Virus record (IMG/VR): IMGVR_UViG_3300040807_000807
Location: 1-24,373 of that record
Length of the DNA stretch: 24,373 nucleotides
From: a virus
Direction: 5' to 3' (one strand)
Shown: piece after piece, positions 8,890-15,204 of the stretch
Numbering within the stretch: the stretch's first letter is position 1
Layout of the letters: each line of letters starts with the position of its first letter
Translations under genes and position numbers: made by a program
Notes under the pieces: model-generated
What the model was told of the DNA's origin: nothing
The model's database searches: none
Seen by the model: only the letters and a program-made list of their open reading frames with translations

Positions 8890-10606
8890 TTGATTTTCTT
8901 TGTTTAAATACGGTATTATGAGTTTCTATAGGGTTTAAAGTTTTAACTCTATTTGCTCCTGATAAACGAGGACCTAACAAAAGATCGGCTCTTCTTTTAT
9001 CATCTAACCAAGAGTCAACAATTTCTTGCTGCTCTTTTTCTGCATTTGTTGCAATGATGTCATCGACATCTACTCCCAAAGTATCCTCAAAGTAGTTTAC
9101 TGAAGCTGCTAAAACATCTACGCGGTCATCGTGTTTTAACGATCCCCTAGTTTCAGTCAACCTAGTAAGTTGCTTTTGAGTATTCTCTTGTCTGATAGCG
9201 CGTTTAGAAAAGACTAAACGGTGTTGAGACATTACAGGTTCTAGGGTTTTTATAATCCTAGTTTCCTTCATTCCGGATACCCTGTAACCTTCGAGTCCTA
9301 TCTGACCTCCCCCAATCCGCCCAATGTGAGGGCGCAGAAGAGATCCAAACATACCGTCGCCATAGTTCTCTTCGTATCTAATAAGGTTTAGTGTAGGATA
9401 CTCAGTAGCTAATGATACTATTTTACTTAGTAATGCGTCTTCGTATCCGCCATCAAACCCTAGAATATCATGTACCCACACGTAGCCGTTTCCAAAGGAA
9501 GCGATGCAGACAGCAGTTTCGTCAGCGCCTCTACCAGAGGGGTCAATGTGCATTACTGTATGCTTGTACGGTTGATATACGTCTGAGATCCACATGGGCT
9601 TTGAAATAACATCTCCATTCAATCCGAACGAAGGCATATCTCGAGCGGCATCAGAACACCAGATTACTTTTTCAGGGAAGACTTCGTTATCCAAGTCCAA
9701 GACAACAAGATCGTTAAGCCGAAGAGGGTAGCGATCTTGGTCAGCAAGGGAGGTGTCCAAGTGATAATGCAAAGAAAACAACTTTGGTCCGATCCTTGCT
9801 TTACGTTCTGCAAGCAGTTCGTCTGAAAATCTTTCCGGTTGAGTAGAGTCACCCGGAGATAGATCCATATCAAGAATCTGATCATCAACGTCGCGTATCT
9901 GCCCTGGCATATCTTCGTCTGGGAAGAGCGCCGGGAACTTAAAACACATATACGCATCACGGAGTTTGTTGTAAATAGACTCTGAACTTTGAGGTGTTCC
10001 AAGAATTCGAATAAGTCCTTTACCGGGGTTTCTAATTTGCTCAATTTCCCATACCTTGTTTAATAACTTTTCTCTAGCTTCGGCAGTCTCTGAGTTTTTT
10101 TCAATCTCCACATCATCAAGGATTACAGAATCTGCGTGAGATCCTGTAATCTGAGACGAGATCCCTCTAGAAAATACAGAAAGATCCTGTCCCGTTGTAG
10201 TTTTACACTCCACATTAAAACCAAACGCCGAGTCTTTTGTGTTAGGACCGGGTTCCATGTGTCTCATATAAGGAACTAGAGTCAAGATTTTACGAGTCAT
10301 GCTTATAAATTCTGTACTCTTAATAGCTGTAGCTGAAAGAACCATGATAACATGGTTTGGATCTCTTAGCAAAAGCCACGAAGCAAACATAGACGTAAGG
10401 ACAGATTTACCTGCTCCACGCCCCGCCTGCAACTGGAACTCATCTGGTCCATTTTGAAGACGTTCTGCCATCATATATTGTAAAGGAGTTGGCTCTCCTA
10501 ATCCTAGATACTTCATACACTGATGAAGATGATTTCTAAAGTCATTTAGAATATCTTCTGGAATATCCTTAGGAACTAACTCCCTGTTTATTTCAGTTAA
10601 CGGCAT
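8855..10606 (-). CDS. terL: Terminase large subunit (packaging ATPase and nuclease)
   Basis: The 583-aa product matches the T7 gp19 family in length (586 aa) and motifs. Walker A is AGRGAGKS (61-68). Walker B is VILDDVE (161-167), giving the catalytic acidic pair. The coupling motif ILGTPQSS is at 201-208. The C-terminal RNase-H-like nuclease shows HIDPSGRGADE (353-363, first metal-binding Asp at 355), a YEEN around 411-414, and KHDDRVDVLAAS (491-502) with the last acidic residues. It drives DNA translocation into the prohead and cuts concatemers, docking on the portal. ATG 10606 has AGGAG 9 nt upstream. TerS lies 48 nt upstream and the next gene overlaps the 3' end by 35 nt. Intact by motif content. 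Confidence 0.97.
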   Translation of the reverse strand: MPLTEINRELVPKDIPEDILNDFRNHLHQCMKYLGLGEPTPLQYMMAERLQNGPDEFQLQAGRGAGKSVLTSMFASWLLLRDPNHVIMVLSATAIKSTEFISMTRKILTLVPYMRHMEPGPNTKDSAFGFNVECKTTTGQDLSVFSRGISSQITGSHADSVILDDVEIEKNSETAEAREKLLNKVWEIEQIRNPGKGLIRILGTPQSSESIYNKLRDAYMCFKFPALFPDEDMPGQIRDVDDQILDMDLSPGDSTQPERFSDELLAERKARIGPKLFSLHYHLDTSLADQDRYPLRLNDLVVLDLDNEVFPEKVIWCSDAARDMPSFGLNGDVISKPMWISDVYQPYKHTVMHIDPSGRGADETAVCIASFGNGYVWVHDILGFDGGYEDALLSKIVSLATEYPTLNLIRYEENYGDGMFGSLLRPHIGRIGGGQIGLEGYRVSGMKETRIIKTLEPVMSQHRLVFSKRAIRQENTQKQLTRLTETRGSLKHDDRVDVLAASVNYFEDTLGVDVDDIIATNAEKEQQEIVDSWLDDKRRADLLLGPRLSGANRVKTLNPIETHNTVFKQRKSNVFKRSYRNRS

Positions 10607-10654
10607 AATAGTATTCTCCTTATGCGTTTCTCTCTTAGACTCAGGCGTTAGTGA

Positions 10655-10855
10655 TCACGACCCAAACTTAAAAGGTAGATCAATTTTTTCTTCAATGACC
10701 TTATCTACGTTACGTTCAGTTAGTTCTAACTGATCTCTGTTTTCTTTTAAGACATCAAGAACTACTTTATATAGTTGAGGTCCTCTAGCTTCTTCGTTAT
10801 CTAAATCTCGCATAAGCGAAACAAAAAGCTTTTCATTTAGACTCTTATAGTCCAT
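10655..10855 (-). CDS. Probable terminase small subunit, 66 aa
   Basis: A small acidic helical protein directly upstream of TerL, the usual place of the DNA-recognition subunit (T7 gp18). Its pattern GPQLYKVVLDVLKENRD, followed by an acidic helix and a C-terminal DLPFKFGS, resembles TerS proteins of T7-like and lambda-like phages, where a short helix ending in a variant of A-R-x-F-L-K-D-N precedes a terminal LPF. I chose ATG 10855 because CGGAG lies 8 nt upstream; a TTG at 10873 would add six residues but has no comparable site. It is shorter than T7 gp18 (89 aa). Assignment by context plus weak sequence pattern. Confidence 0.65.
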   Translation of the reverse strand: MDYKSLNEKLFVSLMRDLDNEEARGPQLYKVVLDVLKENRDQLELTERNVDKVIEEKIDLPFKFGS

Positions 10856-10869
10856 AGTAAAACTCCGTA

Positions 10870-10998
10870 TCAATCTTTATTCCACGGGAAAAACTTCCGC
10901 GTCCAATACCATAGCTTTCTTCCAGACAAAGCGCCTATAGTAAAAACAACGGCTGTATAGAATAAAGTTCCTAGTACGTTTTCTACATCAAAGTTCAT
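10870..10998 (-). CDS. Tiny one-TM membrane protein, 42 aa
   Basis: ATG 10998 to TGA 10872. The translation has an acidic N-terminus (MNFDVENVLG), one hydrophobic segment (about residues 9-25), then a basic-aromatic tail GRKLWYWTRKFFPWNKD. This is an N-out/C-in single-pass layout with an amphipathic, membrane-hugging C-terminus. The start falls 1 nt after the TGA of the preceding 45-aa membrane gene, implying coupled translation, and the gene ends 14 nt before the TerS start. I do not recognise a named family. Pinholin or lysis-regulator roles are possible given the nearby holin, but nothing proves this. Confidence 0.65.
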   Translation of the reverse strand: MNFDVENVLGTLFYTAVVFTIGALSGRKLWYWTRKFFPWNKD

Positions 10999-10999
10999 A

Positions 11000-11137
11000 T
11001 CAGTCCTTATTAATCTTGTCTTTAATATCTTCTAAATCTCGTCTAATTCCCTTTACCATAGTAAAGTAAACAAGAACCCAGACAATTAAAGGGGTGATGT
11101 TGTTTTCTAACATAGGAATTAAAGTTGTAACTTCCAT
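11000..11137 (-). CDS. Tiny one-TM membrane protein, 45 aa
   Basis: ATG 11137 to TGA 11002. The N-terminus is uncharged apart from two Glu; a single hydrophobic helix (about residues 14-29, PLIVWVLVYFTMVKGI) is followed by a charged helix IRRDLEDIKDKINKD. The ATG shares its A with the TGA of the dockerin gene (TGATG), so it is almost certainly translated by re-initiation. Together with the 42-aa gene it forms a pair of micro-membrane proteins between the dockerin protein and terminase. Membrane topology is predicted N-out/C-in from positive-inside charges. Family and role unknown. Confidence 0.65.
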   Translation of the reverse strand: MEVTTLIPMLENNITPLIVWVLVYFTMVKGIRRDLEDIKDKINKD

Positions 11138-11784
11138 CAGTCATCTCCAGGATCGTATGTTTCTGACCACTGGCCAAACAGAATACCAAGATCGGTTCCG
11201 TTTACAGTGCCATCAAAATTAAGATCTGAGCGAGGGTTATTGGTACCCCAGTCACTCATTAAAATTCCTTGATCTAGCGCATTAACCACATTGTCAGCAT
11301 TAATATCTGCAATCTGATCTTCTCTGCGAATTGTTACAGCCCAAGAAATACTTTCTGTTATAGTCTGATTCCCGGGGACAGGAAAAACATAATCTTTAAC
11401 GATACGTCTTTTTTCAGGTTCCCAACAAAGATCAGAGTTTAAATCAAAAATAGGAATCATGCCCTCGTCTATCTTCACAGATTGTCTGTATTTAACGTTT
11501 CTCTCACCTGAAGATTTATTAGTTACTTGGGCATCTCCTTCCATAGTAAACACACCGACATTAGATACTGCGGGTGTTACATAGTACACCACCAGTTCTC
11601 TTGTATCAGTCTCAGCCTCAGATACAATCTGAAGCATGGAGGTAGGTTCGCCATCAGCGTCAAACACTGGTAACCTAGTAGTATACATAGGCGTTAAGCG
11701 AGGACTACAAGGCTCTTCTTCGCTTTGAGCAAATACAGAACCAGTTACAGAACACGCAATGACCAGTAGATTAAATAATTTCAT
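11137..11784 (-). CDS. Secreted protein with C-terminal dockerin-type calcium-binding repeats, 215 aa
   Basis: The N-terminus is a clear Sec signal peptide (KLFNLLVIACSVTGSVFA, likely cut after residue 19, VFA-QS), unusual among phage late genes. Residues about 20-155 look like a beta-rich domain with two Cys (26, 120). Residues 160-171 (DINADNVVNALD) and 187-198 (DLNFDGTVNGTD) are two tandem F-hand loops with Asp/Asn at positions 1, 3, 5 and 12, each followed by a helix (LGILFGQW). This is the layout of type I dockerins and of the dockerin-like tails common in planctomycete secreted proteins. ATG 11784 is preferred over ATG 11796 because it has GGAAG upstream, begins the signal peptide exactly and forms a TGATG overlap with the preceding gene. 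It is predicted to be exported by the infected host; target unknown. Confidence 0.8.
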   Translation of the reverse strand: MKLFNLLVIACSVTGSVFAQSEEEPCSPRLTPMYTTRLPVFDADGEPTSMLQIVSEAETDTRELVVYYVTPAVSNVGVFTMEGDAQVTNKSSGERNVKYRQSVKIDEGMIPIFDLNSDLCWEPEKRRIVKDYVFPVPGNQTITESISWAVTIRREDQIADINADNVVNALDQGILMSDWGTNNPRSDLNFDGTVNGTDLGILFGQWSETYDPGDD

Positions 11785-12056
11785 CAGCACTTCCATTTTC
11801 TGCGGGCTTTACGTAGCCTGCTGTTAGGATTTTTAGCGGCCTTGGGAAACTTCTTCATTTGTCCGGCGGATCTAGCACAATAGCTTTTCTTTCTTGCCCC
11901 ACCTCCAGGTTGGGGGGCCTTAAGATTAGAGCCGGTCCTGCGGTTAATCGATCGGCGACCCTTTGCAGTGAGGCCTCCCGATTTTGATTTGCATCCGTTT
12001 CCAATGTTACACCCCTTCATAGCACCCTTGCTTTTAGATTTTCCTTTTTTAGCCAT
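11784..12056 (-). CDS. Small basic Cys-containing protein, DUF6321-like, 90 aa
   Basis: Start ATG 12056 overlaps the TAA of the SGNH gene (TAATG); stop TGA overlaps the next ATG. About a third of the residues are Lys or Arg. The second half, GGLTAKGRRSINRRTGSNL, then a KKSYCARSAG segment and the C-terminal LRKARRKWKC, matches my memory of the DUF6321 family found in marine phages and large DNA viruses (GLSAKGR, TGSNLKPP, RRKSFCAR, LRKWxC). Four Cys occur in total. Function of that family is unknown. The charge suggests nucleic-acid or capsid-interior binding, which is inference. Confidence 0.7.
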   Translation of the reverse strand: MAKKGKSKSKGAMKGCNIGNGCKSKSGGLTAKGRRSINRRTGSNLKAPQPGGGARKKSYCARSAGQMKKFPKAAKNPNSRLRKARRKWKC

Positions 12057-13531
12057 TACTTTACTCTTTTTAAAGAAGTCATTAGTTGTTGATATTGCTC
12101 GTTGCCGTATATAACAGATGGAAAAACTGTAGCTGAGCTTCCAGCCGCTGAAGCAGAGGCTGTAATAATATCCCAAGATATTTCAGCAAACTTATTAGCC
12201 CCCGCTAAGTTGGGATGGACAGGATCTTGAAGGTAGGTAGTTTTCATAACATCGTAACTACCTAGATCGTCTCGTACTTTCTTACATAAATCAATAAAAG
12301 CTACGTCTTCAAAGCCCCCTGATCCAGCTATGTTACGATAAAAAGTAGATTGAGCTTCCCATCGAGAGGTAGTAGCATTAGCTTCGTATTGAGCAACTAA
12401 AATAAATTTTAAACCGCTTCTTAAGTTTCTATAGCGTTCAATGATTCCTTGAGTGTGCTCAGTAACGCCAGATATATTTCCATCGTTAGCGCCGAGCTGA
12501 ATCATTACTATGTTAGTATCCATAAAATTCAAATACTCTTTCATAGCTTCGTCACTATAATAATGCGGTCTGTTATTAAAGGCCGATAAATTAGTAGCAG
12601 GGTTATTGTAGTTAAATCTATGATTAGCCGTTTTAAAACCGCCGCCACCTGTATAAGCCATTTGCATTCCAGTAACAGCTTTGTCCATGTAGGTACAAGC
12701 TAACAACTGAATACGAGTTCCAGTAGGACCAAGAAGATAAATTGAAGTGCCGCCGTTGTTACTGGATACGCCCGTGTTATCTACAACTTTTTCTATTGTG
12801 TTATAACCTGCTGTTAGACTATACTGATTACCGTTTTCAGAACCATTGCCACCAGATCCAAATTTCCAGTCTACTCTAACTGTGCAATCTTGTTCAGCAT
12901 ATATTAAACATCGAATGGCTGTTTGTGTTCCATTAAAAATATGCGTTGATTGCTGGCTACCTGACCATAATGCTAAAGAGTTTAAAATACCGTTGATGGT
13001 ATAAGCTCTTGAAGTAGATCCTTGTGCCGTTTGCTCAGAAAGCGTGGCGTTTACACCAGTAGATGAGCCTAAAGGTTGTACTTGAGTTCCTGAAAAAGCG
13101 GTATTAATTACGGCAGAGTTTTCTGGATCGGGTCCATTAGACATTGCACTAGTACCTGAAATCCCAGAGCCTACTCCGCCGGTGATCTGAGATCCATTCT
13201 GAGCTTGATTACCATTACTCATACCTTGAGAGATACCTTTCCAGTAAGCAGGATCCCATGAGTTTTGATAACCTACCCTCATAAAGTTAGCTTGGGTTGG
13301 GTTATTAATAGAGTCACCGACAATCATAATACTAGCATCTCCGTTAAGCAAAGCCGGAGATACAATATCTAAATTCTTTGAGTAAGTCTGTTGCTGTACA
13401 GGGTAAGTGTCGGCAAGCTCTTTAGCCATTAAACCTATTTTAGAAGCTTTTTCTAGTGACATTGATTCTAAAATCGCTTCAGATTCAGAGCTTCTAGCGT
13501 TGGTTACGTCTTGATATTCAAATCTAGGCAT
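12056..13531 (-). CDS. SGNH/GDSL-family hydrolase, probable carbohydrate esterase, 491 aa
   Basis: Catalytic blocks are visible: block I IMIVGDSI (68-75, nucleophile Ser74), block III QLGANDG (345-351, oxyanion Asn349) and block V DPVHPN (436-441, Asp436/His439). The order and the DxxH spacing are canonical for SGNH hydrolases, which deacylate glycans, lipids or glycopeptides. Between blocks I and III lies an insertion of roughly 270 residues that is Gly/Ser/Thr/Asn-rich and probably contains a beta-sandwich (about 190-285). The N-terminal 50 residues are charged and helical, possibly a virion-attachment part; there is no signal peptide. The gene has TAATG overlaps on both sides, with the 34-aa gene upstream and the DUF6321-like gene downstream. 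It may sit on the particle and remove acetyl groups from host surface polysaccharide; that role is inference. Confidence 0.85.
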   Translation of the reverse strand: MPRFEYQDVTNARSSESEAILESMSLEKASKIGLMAKELADTYPVQQQTYSKNLDIVSPALLNGDASIMIVGDSINNPTQANFMRVGYQNSWDPAYWKGISQGMSNGNQAQNGSQITGGVGSGISGTSAMSNGPDPENSAVINTAFSGTQVQPLGSSTGVNATLSEQTAQGSTSRAYTINGILNSLALWSGSQQSTHIFNGTQTAIRCLIYAEQDCTVRVDWKFGSGGNGSENGNQYSLTAGYNTIEKVVDNTGVSSNNGGTSIYLLGPTGTRIQLLACTYMDKAVTGMQMAYTGGGGFKTANHRFNYNNPATNLSAFNNRPHYYSDEAMKEYLNFMDTNIVMIQLGANDGNISGVTEHTQGIIERYRNLRSGLKFILVAQYEANATTSRWEAQSTFYRNIAGSGGFEDVAFIDLCKKVRDDLGSYDVMKTTYLQDPVHPNLAGANKFAEISWDIITASASAAGSSATVFPSVIYGNEQYQQLMTSLKRVK

Positions 13532-13635
13532 TACTTCTTCCTTTTAGTAGTGTTTTTCTTTTTACCTGCAGATTTCTTTTTCATCTTAGCAGCACAAGAA
13601 GGACACATACCGGCTTTCTTTTTTCCATATTTCAT
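13531..13635 (-). CDS. Micro-protein, Lys-rich with CPSC motif, 34 aa
   Basis: Reading the minus strand gives MKYGKKKAGMCPSCAAKMKK then a Lys-rich tail ending KRKK. Fifteen of 34 residues are Lys or Arg. Its ATG overlaps the TGA of the upstream gene (ATGA) and its TAA overlaps the ATG of the SGNH gene (TAATG), which is why I believe it is expressed. The single C-P-S-C could be half of a zinc site if the protein dimerises. No family recognised. Confidence 0.6.
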   Translation of the reverse strand: MKYGKKKAGMCPSCAAKMKKKSAGKKKNTTKRKK

Positions 13636-13853
13636 TTCTTTTTAGTTCCTTTTTTCCAAGAAATTCTTTTAGGACCTTTTTTTAATTTAGACCTAGAGTT
13701 ACACTGCGATTTAGTAGGACGACACGCAGGGTATTTACGTTTACTACCACCCTTAGCAGACTTGCGACCACAAGCTTTGCCAGTCTTGCAATCAATCCAG
13801 CCTTTCCCATTGTTACGGGAAAACCATTTTTTCAAGCCCTCTTTTTTAGCCAT
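13632..13853 (-). CDS. Small basic Cys-rich protein, DUF5872-like, 73 aa
   Basis: Start ATG 13853 overlaps the TAA of the upstream gene; TGA 13634 overlaps the next ATG. GLKKWFSRNNGKGWIDCKTG (residues 6-25), then CGRKSAKGGSKRKYPACRP, resembles from memory the DUF5872 pattern (GLRKWF...WVDI...CGRS...KYPKCVP) found in marine phages and giant viruses. Four Cys (22, 28, 44, 51) could bind a metal. The C-terminus is a Lys/Arg tract. Function unknown. Confidence 0.7.
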   Translation of the reverse strand: MAKKEGLKKWFSRNNGKGWIDCKTGKACGRKSAKGGSKRKYPACRPTKSQCNSRSKLKKGPKRISWKKGTKKK

Positions 13854-14011
13854 TACTTCTTCTTACCCTTACTCTTGTTACCCCAGTTCTTAGCTCCTAC
13901 CTTTCGGCATTTAACTAAAGCACCTGAAGCGTAAGCGCTAGGCCACTTAGTATAGCGGCTTTTAACTTTACTATAGCAAGCATCACGTTTAGCTTTCTTT
14001 TTCTTAGCCAC
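13853..14011 (-). CDS. Small basic protein with CY-KVK-RY / PSAYASG motif, GTG start, 52 aa
   Basis: GTG 14011 shares its G with the TAG of the upstream gene (TAGTG); stop TAA shares its A with the next ATG. The translation begins MAKKKKAKRDACYSKVKSRY and continues WPSAYASGALVKCRKVGAKN before a Lys tail. The combination of a Cys-Tyr-x-Lys-Val-Lys-x-Arg-Tyr helix, a Pro-Ser-Ala-Tyr-Ala-Ser-Gly core and a following Cys-Arg-Lys is one I associate with small conserved proteins of marine phages. Two Cys. Function unknown. Confidence 0.75.
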   Translation of the reverse strand: MAKKKKAKRDACYSKVKSRYTKWPSAYASGALVKCRKVGAKNWGNKSKGKKK

Positions 14012-14313
14012 TACTTACCTTTTTTCTTTGCTTTTGCTTTTGCTTTAAACTCTGCAACTCTTTTTTCTTTTTGAGCTGGAGTTGATTTATTAGAGGCTAG
14101 CATAGCCTCGGTAGATTTTCTTAAAGCAGCTGCTTGTTTCGTAATCTTAACTTTTGTTGGACCTTTAGCTGTTCGCTTTGCCCAAGCATCAATATCGGCA
14201 ATCTTGTTATAGATAGTTTGGGCGCCTACGCTTCTGTTCTGGTTTTCAAATTTAATACGAGCGTTTTTTCTTGTTTTAGCGGGGATTGTTTTTGAGGGTT
14301 TTTTCTTATTCAT
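14011..14313 (-). CDS. Small Lys/Ala-rich basic protein, 100 aa
   Basis: ATG 14313 with AAGG about 10 nt upstream; it begins 3 nt after the stop of the 43-aa gene. Both termini are Lys-dominated (MNKKKPSKTIPAKTRKNAR and a C-terminal KAKAKAKKKGK). The middle (about 35-85) is a mixed helix with Trp44. It contains no Cys, unlike its downstream neighbours. It looks histone-tail-like in composition. Family not recognised; nucleic-acid binding is only inferred from charge. Confidence 0.7.
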   Translation of the reverse strand: MNKKKPSKTIPAKTRKNARIKFENQNRSVGAQTIYNKIADIDAWAKRTAKGPTKVKITKQAAALRKSTEAMLASNKSTPAQKEKRVAEFKAKAKAKKKGK

Positions 14314-14316
14314 AAT

Positions 14317-14448
14317 TCAATAACCTTTCTTCATACCAGCTTTACGCTTAGTCTTAGTTACTTTTTGACCAACCTTTGCTGCGTATGCTTTAGCAGCTTT
14401 CTTACCCTTAGTACTATAATCAAATTTCTTTTTTCCGACCTTTGGCAT
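14317..14448 (-). CDS. Micro-protein of MPKVGKKKF type, 43 aa
   Basis: ATG 14448 to TGA 14319, with AAGGA 8 nt upstream (AAAAAGGAACGATACAATG). The translation starts MPKVGKKKFDYSTKGKKAAK, continues AYAAKVGQKV and ends KKGY. The opening M-P-K-V-G-K-K-x-F followed by an aromatic and a Lys/Ala helix is familiar from many short marine-phage proteins. Fourteen Lys. Function unknown. It lies 3 nt before the 100-aa gene, so the two are probably co-translated. Confidence 0.7.
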   Translation of the reverse strand: MPKVGKKKFDYSTKGKKAAKAYAAKVGQKVTKTKRKAGMKKGY

Positions 14449-14539
14449 TGTATCGTTCCTTTTTAATGCGTTTAATATAAGCGGGCCTTACACGAGGTAA
14501 CTGATTCTCACGGGGAGTTTTCTTGCTTTGTTTCCTCAA
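14420..14539 (-). CDS. Possible overlapping micro-ORF, TTG start, 39 aa
   Basis: A frame open from TTG 14539 (AGGA about 9 nt upstream) to TGA 14422 covers the otherwise gene-free 59 nt between the 78-aa and 43-aa genes and overlaps both. Its translation is basic like its neighbours (RKQSKKTPRENQLPRV, then AYIKRIKKERYNAKG). The start codon is weak and the last third overlaps the 43-aa gene in another frame, so this may be a chance frame. Confidence 0.25.
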   Translation of the reverse strand: MRKQSKKTPRENQLPRVRPAYIKRIKKERYNAKGRKKEI

Positions 14540-14744
14540 GAATAGAAATCCTTGTATCGTGGTTGTTTAAAGTCTTACGAATATCGTGAACATTATCTCT
14601 GGTTTTAGACGTTTCTTTGTCTAACATCTCTACCTTTTGCTGTACAGCGGGTATAGCCCATACCCTATAAAGAACAGCTCCAACCATAGCCGCTACTATA
14701 CCTATAGCTAGTAGCAATAAATCAAACATTTGATCGCTTGTCAT
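14508..14744 (-). CDS. One-TM protein with C-terminal coiled coil, possible lysis accessory, 78 aa
   Basis: Residues about 5-27 (MFDLLLLAIGIVAAMVGAVL) form one membrane helix. Residues about 33-72 are a charged heptad-type helix (VQQKVEMLDKETSKTRDNVH, then IRKTLNNHDTRISILEE). ATG 14744 shares its A with the holin stop (TAATG), so the two are translated together. N-terminal anchor plus soluble coiled coil is the layout of inner-membrane spanins (Rz), but at 78 aa it is shorter than T7 Rz and I see no partner lipoprotein. A holin regulator is an equal alternative. Confidence 0.7.
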   Translation of the reverse strand: MTSDQMFDLLLLAIGIVAAMVGAVLYRVWAIPAVQQKVEMLDKETSKTRDNVHDIRKTLNNHDTRISILEETKQENSP

Positions 14745-15151
14745 TACCTACCTCTCGCAATGGAAGAACCGCCAAGGTAAAAACCAACGGCGGCAAGAAG
14801 AGCAGCGCGAAGCTCAGGTAGCACGACGATTCCTTGGAGCTGCTCCCATCCTCCGGTAAAGATTCCGAGTAAATCCCAAGGGGCTCGGTCTCTTTGGACC
14901 CATGTATCGATTCCGATAAGGGATCCGAGGAAAGGAGCGACTGCAAGGGTCCAGAGGACTGTGAAGACGAGCACCCTGCGACCAATATGGGTGCCGCGTT
15001 TGCTAGCCCTATCAGAAGAATCGTTAGCCGCAATTTGTTTTTGTAATAGCATTTCTGTAGTACGCTGCTGATTCTCCACAGACATTGCCATAAATCTGAA
15101 TATAAAACCTGCAAGACCTCCTCCTAACATCGAGATTAGCTCTAGGTTCAT
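14744..15151 (-). CDS. Holin, 3-TM type, 135 aa
   Basis: The translation shows a Gly-rich hydrophobic N-terminal segment (ISMLGGGLAGFIFRFMAM, about 6-24), a charged Gln/Lys/Arg region (about 25-58), a second hydrophobic helix (RRVLVFTVLWTLAVAPFLGS), and a third near the C-terminus (LRAALLAAVGFYLGGSS). This matches the 3-TM holin family known from phages and gene-transfer agents in length and layout. Holins open the inner membrane at lysis. I chose ATG 15151 (GGAG 8 nt upstream) rather than an upstream ATG at 15187, which lies inside the terminator stem and has no ribosome site. Base composition is richer in G+C than the genes after it, like the beta-helix gene before it. Confidence 0.75.
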   Translation of the reverse strand: MNLELISMLGGGLAGFIFRFMAMSVENQQRTTEMLLQKQIAANDSSDRASKRGTHIGRRVLVFTVLWTLAVAPFLGSLIGIDTWVQRDRAPWDLLGIFTGGWEQLQGIVVLPELRAALLAAVGFYLGGSSIARGR

Positions 15152-15166
15152 TGTATTTCTCCAAGT

Positions 15167-15204
15167 AAAAAGACACCAAGGGGACACAGCGACCCCTTGG
15201 TGCC
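15167..15204 (-). terminator. Strong intrinsic terminator between beta-helix gene and holin
   Basis: On the minus strand GGCACCAAGGGG (15204-15193) pairs with CCCCTTGGTGTC (15183-15172), 12 bp including one G-U, with a 9-nt loop, followed at once by TTTTT (15171-15167). It lies 16 nt before the holin start, so the holin ribosome site follows the T-run directly. Confidence 0.88.

Noticed and set aside
9664-10044. 126-aa minus-strand frame within terL
   Set aside because: Out-of-frame shadow of a gene with complete ATPase and nuclease motifs.
10607-10654. A/G-rich AAGAGAGAAA element before terL, similar to AGAGAG elements at 19656-19667 and 23933-23940, as a phage promoter
   Set aside because: The three occur in different orientations and share only a short purine tract; no longer common core could be aligned, so a promoter cannot be supported.
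12057-12176. 40-residue N-terminal extension of the DUF6321-like protein
   Set aside because: It overlaps the SGNH frame, is unlike the basic protein that follows, and the ATG at 12056 forms the same TAATG overlap as its neighbours.
13531-14448. Degraded single gene (pseudogene) instead of separate micro-genes
   Set aside because: Each frame has its own start, stop and familiar motif, and the overlaps are precise stop/start couplings rather than frameshift scars.
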